From Paraburkholderia sp. BL21I4N1 (GTDB taxonomy: Bacteria > Pseudomonadota > Gammaproteobacteria > Burkholderiales > Burkholderiaceae): a stretch of 64,000 nucleotides of DNA. The stretch covers positions 558,001-622,000 of the forward strand of contig NZ_PVEN01000003.1 of the NCBI RefSeq assembly GCF_002973525.1, given 5' to 3'. The translations under genes were made by a program, and so were the position numbers. Of this stretch, positions 57,895-64,000 are shown one piece after another. The notes below the pieces were generated by a model, which searched no databases, was not told where the DNA came from, and worked only from the letters and a program-made list of their open reading frames with translations. The stretch's first letter is position 1. The number at the start of each line of letters is the position of its first letter.

Positions 57895-59115
57895 ATGCAG
57901 ATCGGCCAACGGATCGGCACGCCCCTTTCTGAATCCGCCACGCGCGTCATGCTGCTCGGCGCCGGCGAACTCGGCAAGGAAGTGATCATCGCGCTGCAAC
58001 GGCTGGGCGTCGAAGTGATCGCCGTCGACCGTTATCCGAACGCGCCGGGCCACCAGGTCGCGCATCGCGCCCACGTGATCGACATGACCGACCACGCCGC
58101 GCTGCGCGCGCTGGTCGAGCAGGAGCGTCCGCACCTGATCGTCCCCGAGATCGAAGCGATCGCGACCGAGGCGCTCGCCGCGATCGAAACCGACGGTCTG
58201 GCCGAAGTGATCCCGACCGCGCGCGCCACGCAGCTCACCATGAACCGCGAAGGCATCCGCCGTCTGGCTGCGGAAGAACTCGGCTTGCCGACCTCGCCGT
58301 ACGCGTTCGCGGATTCGCTCGACGAACTGCGCGCCGGCATCGCCAAAGTCGGCTATCCGTGCGTGGTGAAGCCGGTCATGTCGTCGTCGGGCAAGGGCCA
58401 GTCGGTGCTGAAGAGCGACGCCGACGTCGAACCCGCGTGGCAATACGCCATGGCCGGCGGCCGCGTGAATCACGGCCGCGTGATCGTCGAAGGGTTTATC
58501 GACTTCGAGTACGAAATCACGCAGTTGACGGTGCGCGCCATTAACCCGGCGAGCGGCGCGGTCAGCACGTATTTCTGCGACCCGATCGGCCACGTGCAGG
58601 TGGCGGGCGACTACGTCGAATCGTGGCAGCCGCAGCCCATGAGCCCGCTCGCGCTCCAACGTTCGCGCGAAGTCGCGGAGAAAGTCACAACAGCGCTCGG
58701 CGGCCGTGGCCTGTTCGGCGTCGAGCTGTTCGTGCGCGGCGACGAGGTGTGGTTCTCGGAAGTCAGCCCGCGTCCGCATGACACGGGGCTGGTCACGCTG
58801 TGCTCGCAGCGCTTTTCGGAGTTCGAATTGCACGCGCGCGCCATTCTCGGTTTGCCGGTGGATACGTCGCTGCGGGCGCCGGGGGCGTCGGCGGTCATTT
58901 ACGGCGGTCTGGACGAAACCGGCATCGCGTTCGAAGGCGTCGCGGCTGCGTTGGCCGTGCCCAATGCGGATCTGCGGCTGTTCGGCAAGCCGGAAAGTTT
59001 TATCAAGCGTCGCATGGGCGTGGCGCTCGCCACCGGCGAGCATCTCGACGAAGCCCGTGCGCGCGCGAAGCAGGCCGCGGCGGCGGTGCGGCCGGTGTCA
59101 ACCCAGTCGAAGTGA
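57895..59115 (+). CDS. purT: Formate-dependent GAR formyltransferase
   Basis: A 406-residue ATP-grasp enzyme of purine synthesis that uses formate and ATP to make formyl-[24 protein letters not shown] opens the N-terminal domain; [13 protein letters not shown] carries the ATP-grasp phosphate-binding loop, and [22 protein letters not shown] the metal-binding Glu. It starts with GGAG seven bases upstream. Monocistronic. Confidence 0.95.
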   Translation: MQIGQRIGTPLSESATRVMLLGAGELGKEVIIALQRLGVEVIAVDRYPNAPGHQVAHRAHVIDMTDHAALRALVEQERPHLIVPEIEAIATEALAAIETDGLAEVIPTARATQLTMNREGIRRLAAEELGLPTSPYAFADSLDELRAGIAKVGYPCVVKPVMSSSGKGQSVLKSDADVEPAWQYAMAGGRVNHGRVIVEGFIDFEYEITQLTVRAINPASGAVSTYFCDPIGHVQVAGDYVESWQPQPMSPLALQRSREVAEKVTTALGGRGLFGVELFVRGDEVWFSEVSPRPHDTGLVTLCSQRFSEFELHARAILGLPVDTSLRAPGASAVIYGGLDETGIAFEGVAAALAVPNADLRLFGKPESFIKRRMGVALATGEHLDEARARAKQAAAAVRPVSTQSK

Positions 59116-59248
59116 GGTCGAACAAGGCTACGCGAAACAGGGCGAACGAAAGCACGGCGACGCGTGTCTATGTGCCATACAGTCCGCCTTGTGCGCGGTG
59201 TCGCGCGCCGGGCCCGAATCGTTGAGGCAAGTGTAAGAAGAGGTAGGC

Positions 59249-59530
59249 ATGGTGCAGGGATTCCGTAGCAAGCAGTCGCGCAGTCACGTCGAGTTTGAGT
59301 CCGGGTCCGACGCACGTGTCGAGTCTGGTTCCCGTGCTGGAAAACAGCGTGGCATGGCCGGGCGGTTGGGCGCACTGAGCGTGCTGCTCGCGTTGAGTGC
59401 CGGTCTGACAGGTTGCGGTCTCGCGGCCGCGCCGTGCCGGGTTGCGTCGGCGGGGCTGAAGATCGTGCCGCTGGTCGGGCACGTCGCCGCCGCGCCGACC
59501 GACGCGTGCGCGAATGTGATCGATCCGTAA
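59249..59530 (+). CDS. DUF6726 small lipoprotein
   Basis: 93 residues. The mature part CGLAAAPCRVASAGLKIVPLVGHVAAAPTDACANVIDP matches a Burkholderiaceae lipoprotein family of unknown function; LTGC is the lipobox. The N-terminal 35 residues before the hydrophobic stretch look unusually long, so the true start may be the ATG inside (GMAGRLGALSV). GAGGT lies upstream of the first ATG. Confidence 0.75.
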   Translation: MVQGFRSKQSRSHVEFESGSDARVESGSRAGKQRGMAGRLGALSVLLALSAGLTGCGLAAAPCRVASAGLKIVPLVGHVAAAPTDACANVIDP

Positions 59531-59670
59531 GCACGGCGTCGGCGATGTGGCAAGCGAAGGCGATGTCGGGGCGCGTCATGCGGTCGCGCTGCGTGTCGGC
59601 GTCGTGCGCAGCATCGGCCCCGCGCCACGCGCCTGCGGCAAGCGGCAAGCGGCAACTAACGAGGCTTCCT

Positions 59671-60039
59671 ATGAAGAAATGGCTTGTTGCAGTCACTACC
59701 GCGGCCGGTCTCACGGCGCTCTATGGCAATGCGTGCGCCGAACCGTTACGCCTCGCCGAGATTCAGACCAAAAACCGTCAGACGCATAAATACACCTGTG
59801 CTACCGGCAAGATTCTGCAAGTCACTTACTGGAACACGGCCAACGGGCAGAGTTTCGCGCTCGTGCCGGTGAAGGGCCAGCAACTGCTGTTCGTCAACAC
59901 ACTGTCGGCCTCGGGCGCGAAATACCAGGCCGGCAGCTATACGTGGTGGACCAAGGGACCGCGCGCCGACCTGTACGATGCGACCGACGGCGAGAACGCA
60001 CCGCCCATGCTGTCGGACTGCGTCACCATCAATCGCTGA
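59671..60039 (+). CDS. MliC-like lysozyme-inhibitor protein
   Basis: 122 residues with a signal peptide (about 1-23, ending ACA). The mature domain has the MliC pattern: YTCATGKILQVTYWN, ALVPVKGQQLLFVN, the conserved SASGAKYQAGSYTWWTKG and a C-terminal Cys that pairs with the first. Members inhibit host c-type lysozyme. It is a periplasmic rather than lipoprotein form. GAGG precedes the ATG. Confidence 0.8.
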   Translation: MKKWLVAVTTAAGLTALYGNACAEPLRLAEIQTKNRQTHKYTCATGKILQVTYWNTANGQSFALVPVKGQQLLFVNTLSASGAKYQAGSYTWWTKGPRADLYDATDGENAPPMLSDCVTINR

Positions 60040-60334
60040 ACGCCATGCGGCGGCCTTGCCTGTCAACGCCGCCTGGTTTGTCTGCCTCCCCCGCGTCACC
60101 TGTCTTTCGCCGCGCGGCACTGCCCGCCCGCACACATCCTTTCCGTTCGAGTAGTAAGCTGTCCGGCGTGGCATTGCAGCGCGCCGTTCCGCCATGCCGC
60201 GTGTTGTTCGCGCGGCTGCCGTCGTCTTCGATCGTCCGTATCGTCGTTATTGTCCGTTTTGTCCGTTTTGTCCGTTCCCGGACCCTGACGGCCGGGCTCA
60301 CGGCCCGTGTCCGTTTCATCAAGCGAGACCCTCC

Positions 60335-61987
60335 ATGAAAGCATCGGACCTGTTCGTCAAATCGCTGGAAGCCGAAGGTGTCGAGTACGTGTTCGGCATT
60401 CCCGGTGAAGAAAATCTCGATCTGCTCGAATCGCTGCGCCGCTCGAAAATCCGTCTGATCCTCACGCGTCACGAACAGGCGGCCGGTTTCATGGCCGCCA
60501 CTTACGGGCGCCTCACCGGCCGCCTCGGCGTCTGTCTGGCCACGCTCGGCCCGGGCGCGACCAACTTCGTGACCGCCGCGGCGTACGCGCAGCTCGGCGG
60601 CATGCCGATGTTGATGGTCACCGGCCAGAAGCCGATCAAATCGAGCAAGCAGGGCCATTTCCAGATCGTCGACGTGGTGCGGATGATGGAGCCCCTCACC
60701 AAGTACACGCGGCAGATCGTCTCGATCGGCAATATTCCGGCGGCGGTGCGCGAAGCGGTGCGGCAGGCCGAAGAAGAGCGGCCCGGCGCGACGCACCTCG
60801 AATTGCCCGAGGATGTCGCGCATGAAGAGGGCGACGGCAAGCCGATCCCGAAGAGCTTCAGTCGCCGTCCGGTGGCCGAGGAAAAAGCGGTGGCGCGCGC
60901 GGTCGAGGCGATCAAGAGCGCGAAGCATCCACTGCTGATGATCGGCGCGGGGGGAAATCGCAAAACCACCACCAAGATGCTGCGCGAGTTCGTCGACCAG
61001 ACCGGCATTCCGTTCTTCACGACGCAGATGGGCAAGGGCGTGATCGACGAATCGCATCCCATGTGGCTCGGCAATGCGACCTTGTCGGACGGCGACTTCG
61101 TGCACCGCGCGATCGATCACGCCGACTGCATCATCAACGTCGGTCACGACGTGATCGAGAAGCCGCCGTTCTTCATGCGCAGCGGCGAAGCGGGCGAGAA
61201 GACGGTGATTCACGTCAATTTTCTCGGCGCGGAAGTCGATACGGTGTACTTCCCGCAGATCGAGGTGGTCGGCGATATCGCCAACGCGGTGTGGCAACTG
61301 AAGGAAAGTCTCAAGGAGCGTCAGGAGCATTGGGACTTCACGCGCTTCAAGGAGATCAAGCAGCACTTCGAGGCGCATCTTGTCAAAGGCCAGCACGACG
61401 ACCGCTTCCCGATGTACCCGGTGCGGATCGTCAACGACGTGTACGAGACCACGCCGGTGGACGGCATCGTGTGTCTGGACAACGGCATGTACAAGATCTG
61501 GTTCGCCCGCTATTACCGCGCGCACGAACCGAATTCGCTGCTGCTCGACAACGCGCTGGCCTCGATGGGCGCGGGCTTGCCCTCGGCGATCGCCACCAAG
61601 ATCGTGCACCCGGACCGTAAGGTCATGGCCGTGTGCGGCGACGGCGGCTTCATGATGAATTCGCAGGAACTGGAAACGGCGGTGCGCCTGAAGCTCGATC
61701 TGGTGATCCTGATTTTGCGCGACGACGCGTTCGGCATGATCCGCTGGAAGCAGGAAAACATGAATTTCCCGGACTACGGCATGACGCTGGCGAATCCGGA
61801 TTTTGTGTCCTACGCGGAGAGTTATGGGGCGAAGGGGCACCGGATCGAATCGGCGGCGGAGTTCGCGCCCTTACTGCGCGAATGCTTCACCACGCCGGGC
61901 GTGCATGTGATCGATCTGCCGATCGACTATTCGGACAATGAGCGCGTCTTGAACCGCGAAATCAAGCGGTTGAGCGCGCAACTGTAA
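60335..61987 (+). CDS. Acetolactate synthase-type ThDP enzyme (large subunit)
   Basis: 550 residues. The N-terminal Pyr domain has the catalytic Glu in LTRHEQAAGFMAATYGRLTG; the C-terminal ThDP-binding motif is CGDGGFMMNSQELETAVRLKLDLVILI. It condenses pyruvate to acetolactate or acts as a related ThDP decarboxylase. No small regulatory subunit (IlvH/IlvN) lies next to it, so it is not the normal branched-chain enzyme, which has that partner. An aldehyde dehydrogenase starts 43 bases downstream. The ATG at 60335 is the first that fits the family start; an open frame upstream is non-homologous. Confidence 0.85.
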   Translation: MKASDLFVKSLEAEGVEYVFGIPGEENLDLLESLRRSKIRLILTRHEQAAGFMAATYGRLTGRLGVCLATLGPGATNFVTAAAYAQLGGMPMLMVTGQKPIKSSKQGHFQIVDVVRMMEPLTKYTRQIVSIGNIPAAVREAVRQAEEERPGATHLELPEDVAHEEGDGKPIPKSFSRRPVAEEKAVARAVEAIKSAKHPLLMIGAGGNRKTTTKMLREFVDQTGIPFFTTQMGKGVIDESHPMWLGNATLSDGDFVHRAIDHADCIINVGHDVIEKPPFFMRSGEAGEKTVIHVNFLGAEVDTVYFPQIEVVGDIANAVWQLKESLKERQEHWDFTRFKEIKQHFEAHLVKGQHDDRFPMYPVRIVNDVYETTPVDGIVCLDNGMYKIWFARYYRAHEPNSLLLDNALASMGAGLPSAIATKIVHPDRKVMAVCGDGGFMMNSQELETAVRLKLDLVILILRDDAFGMIRWKQENMNFPDYGMTLANPDFVSYAESYGAKGHRIESAAEFAPLLRECFTTPGVHVIDLPIDYSDNERVLNREIKRLSAQL

Positions 61988-62030
61988 GCACTGTCAGCCC
62001 TGTCAGGCATCGGAACAAGGAGAGCGCGTC

Positions 62031-63467
62031 ATGTTGAACAAGACTTACCCGTACTACCTCGCCAACGAAGCAGTGGCGGCCAACACCGATCTCGAAGTCA
62101 CCGACAAATTCAGCGGCGAAGTGGCCACCCGTGTGGCCATGGCCGACGCCGCCGCGATCGACCAGGCAATCGGCCACGCGGTGGCGGCGATGCCGGCCAT
62201 GCGCGTCTTTCCGCCGTTCAAGCGCCAGGCGGTGCTCGAACATTGCGTGAAGCGCTTTCGCGAGCGTTACGACGAACTGGCGCTCGCGCTGTGCATTGAA
62301 GCCGGCAAGCCGATCAACGACTCGCGGGGCGAGGTCACACGGCTGATCGACACGTTCAAGGTAGCCGCGGAGGAATCGGTGCGGATCGACGGCGAGATCA
62401 TCAATCTGGAGATTTCGCCGCGCGCCAAGGGCTATCACGGCTATGTGAAGCGTGTGCCGATCGGGCCGTGTTCGTTTATTTCGCCGTTCAATTTCCCGTT
62501 GAACCTGACCGCGCACAAGGTGGCGCCCGCGATCGCGGCGGGCGTGCCGTTCGTGCTGAAGCCGGCGAGCCGCACACCGGTCGGCGCGCTGATCATGGGC
62601 GAGATTCTGGCGGAAACCGATCTGCCGAAGGGCGCGTTTTCGATTCTGCCGGCGCATCGCGACGGCGCGGATCTGTTCACCACCGACGAGCGTTTCAAGC
62701 TGCTCTCGTTCACCGGCTCGCCGGCGGTGGGCTGGGAGTTGAAGAAGAAAGCCGGTAAAAAGAAGGTCATTCTGGAGCTGGGCGGCAACGCGGCCGCGAT
62801 CGTCGACGGCGATCAGGGCGGCAAGCTCGACTACGTGGTCGACCGGCTGGCGTTCGGCGCGTTCTATCAGTCGGGGCAGAGCTGTATCGGCGTGCAGCGG
62901 ATTCTGGTGCATGCCAGCCTGTACGACGCGCTGCGCGAGAAGCTGATCGCGAAGACGAAGTCGCTGATCATGGGCGATCCGAAGGACGAAAAGACCTTCG
63001 TGGGCCCGATGATCTCCGAATCCGAGTCCAAACGGCTCGCCGGCTGGATGGACGGCGCGGTGCAGGCGGGCGCGAAGATCGTCGCCGGCGGCAAGGTGGA
63101 GGGCGCGATGTTCGAAGCCACGCTGCTCGAGGATGTGAAGCGCGATAGCGACCTGTATCGCAAGGAAGCGTTCGGCCCGGTGGCGATCCTCGAGCGTTTC
63201 GACGACTTCGGCGCGGCGCTCGCCACGGTCAACGACAGCGACTTCGGCCTGCAAGCCGGCATCTTCACGGATTCGCTGGCGAACGCACACCGCGCGTGGG
63301 ACGAACTCGACGTGGGCGGCGTGGTGATCAACGACGTGCCGTCGTTCCGGGTCGACAACATGCCGTACGGCGGCGTGAAGGATTCCGGGCTGGGGCGCGA
63401 AGGCGTGCGCTACGCGATCGAGGACATGACTGAAATGCGCCTGATGGTGATGCGCGAAACCTGGTAG
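62031..63467 (+). CDS. NAD(P)-dependent aldehyde dehydrogenase
   Basis: 478 residues. Catalytic Cys285 (GQSCIGVQRI) and general-base Glu249 (ILELGGNAA) are present; PFNFPLNLTAHK and GSPAVGWELKKKAG bind cofactor. The closest recognisable group is the lactaldehyde/y4uC-like subfamily; the aldehyde is unknown. It lies 43 bases after the acetolactate-synthase-type gene with AAGGAGAG at the start, so they form an operon and may act in sequence. Confidence 0.88.
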   Translation: MLNKTYPYYLANEAVAANTDLEVTDKFSGEVATRVAMADAAAIDQAIGHAVAAMPAMRVFPPFKRQAVLEHCVKRFRERYDELALALCIEAGKPINDSRGEVTRLIDTFKVAAEESVRIDGEIINLEISPRAKGYHGYVKRVPIGPCSFISPFNFPLNLTAHKVAPAIAAGVPFVLKPASRTPVGALIMGEILAETDLPKGAFSILPAHRDGADLFTTDERFKLLSFTGSPAVGWELKKKAGKKKVILELGGNAAAIVDGDQGGKLDYVVDRLAFGAFYQSGQSCIGVQRILVHASLYDALREKLIAKTKSLIMGDPKDEKTFVGPMISESESKRLAGWMDGAVQAGAKIVAGGKVEGAMFEATLLEDVKRDSDLYRKEAFGPVAILERFDDFGAALATVNDSDFGLQAGIFTDSLANAHRAWDELDVGGVVINDVPSFRVDNMPYGGVKDSGLGREGVRYAIEDMTEMRLMVMRETW

Positions 63468-63919
63468 GCGCGGGGCAATGGCGGCTAGCTTCCGGTGAGC
63501 GCGGACTGTCACGGAACTGTCGCCTGCGCGCACTACGCTCGCCAGCGAGGCGCGGCGGTGTTTTGCCGGTGTGCGCCGGTGTGCGCCGGTGTGTGGCAGT
63601 GTGTTGGCGGTGTTTGCCGGAACTCGCCGGGTTGGCGGGCATGCGGAGCGCGTTGCCGGTACCCGAACGGCGAGCGGCGACGCGGCTTTCGCCGGCGTAA
63701 GCAGAAAGCCGGCAGATGCGCCATGAGTGTTTTTGCTGAAGTGCTACAATACCGGCCTTTCCGGCGGGTGTTTCCGCCGGCCGGAGCCGGCCGCATTTTT
63801 TCCTGCAGTACCAACGGGTCCCGTGCGGAACGCCGTGGCTCCGCCTTCATCACGATGCCCTCTGCGGTTCCGACCGCTGCCGCGCGCACGCGCCAAGCGC
63901 ATTTTTAGCGAAAGCCACC
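63468..63919. other. Helicase upstream region with repeat and leader
   Basis: 452 bases without a gene. Holds a short tandem repeat (GGTGTGCGCC units, about 63567-63597), a TACAAT -10 (63745-63750) and the two overlapping hairpins described below. Confidence 0.65.
63761..63801 (+). promoter_or_regulatory. Attenuator-like leader of the helicase gene
   Basis: Hairpin A is CCGGCGG-GTGTTT-CCGCCGG (63761-63780). Hairpin B is CGGCCGG-AG-CCGGCCG (63778-63793), with T6 two bases later (63796-63801), as in an intrinsic terminator. The two share 63778-63780 and cannot both form. Hence a terminator/antiterminator switch is possible, about 120 bases before the start codon. Inference from base pairing. 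Confidence 0.5.
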
Positions 63920-64000
63920 ATGTCCGACACAGCCGTCACGCCCAGCACTGCGACTTTTGATCAATTCGGCCTCGCGCCCGATATCCTGAAAGCCGTCAAA
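63920..64000 (+). CDS. rhlE: DEAD-box RNA helicase, RhlE type (5' end only)
   Basis: Only the first 27 codons are present; the gene continues past the window. FDQFGLAPDILKAVK is the Q-motif region found at the start of RhlE-type ATP-dependent RNA helicases. The assignment to rhlE rather than another DEAD-box paralogue is based on this short segment. Confidence 0.7.
   Translation, partial: MSDTAVTPSTATFDQFGLAPDILKAVK

Overview
This window is a stretch of chromosome from a high-GC betaproteobacterium of the Burkholderiaceae, most like Paraburkholderia or Burkholderia. The pointers are the gene families and their packing: an intracellular PHA depolymerase with a Cys nucleophile, a DUF1841 gene, a DUF6726 small lipoprotein, an anchor-less RnfB-like ferredoxin beside nth, an FtsK with a very long linker, and an ECF42 sigma factor with its DGPF partner. 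There is no prophage, CRISPR array or intact insertion sequence. Most of the window is ordinary core chromosome. About 55 protein genes and one tRNA can be supported.

Layout. 1-5000: a membrane diguanylate cyclase, a small zinc-ribbon-like protein, then a two-gene operon of a TonB-dependent receptor and a molybdate-type periplasmic binding protein behind a ModE-like palindrome. 5095-6744: ECF42 sigma factor and DGPF/YciI protein. 6900-9530: a gene-poor islet with small orphan genes, bounded by two diverged copies of the sequence that flanks tRNA-Arg(CCU); the tRNA is at 9535-9609. 9900-18300: rubredoxin, DUF4399, uup, parE-parC (with DnaA-box-like sites in the leader) and a CopD-like membrane protein. 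18372-22102: chrA and a GGDEF-EAL protein. 22593-27941: phzF-like gene, then a glyoxalase-aminotransferase-RidA cluster divergent from a MocR regulator. 28099-29994: htpG behind a good sigma-32 promoter.

30113-39235: a small hypothetical gene, a TPR glycosyltransferase-like protein, the overlapping trio ubiC / hypoxanthine-DNA glycosylase / spermidine-synthase-like protein, a DUF3311-MctP transporter pair, a FUSC protein, a PhnB-like VOC protein and transaldolase. 39485-44024: BenE, a vWA protein with its MoxR ATPase, and two small c-type cytochromes. 44123-47084: DUF1841, nth, RnfB-like ferredoxin and a divergent TetR regulator. 47239-52888: PHA depolymerase, GH15 glucoamylase-type enzyme, DUF3096 mini-protein and an exported 6-phosphogluconolactonase-like propeller. 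53010-63467: ftsK, META-domain lipoprotein, purT, DUF6726, MliC-like protein, an acetolactate-synthase-type enzyme and an aldehyde dehydrogenase. The window ends 27 codons into a DEAD-box helicase gene (rhlE type) that has a leader with two mutually exclusive hairpins.

The least ordinary features are the TonB receptor / molybdate-binding pair with its ModE-like operator, the repeat-bounded islet next to tRNA-Arg, the DnaA-box cluster ahead of parE, the attenuator-like helicase leader, and the MocR-controlled cluster. All functions are read from motifs and context only; no database search was possible.
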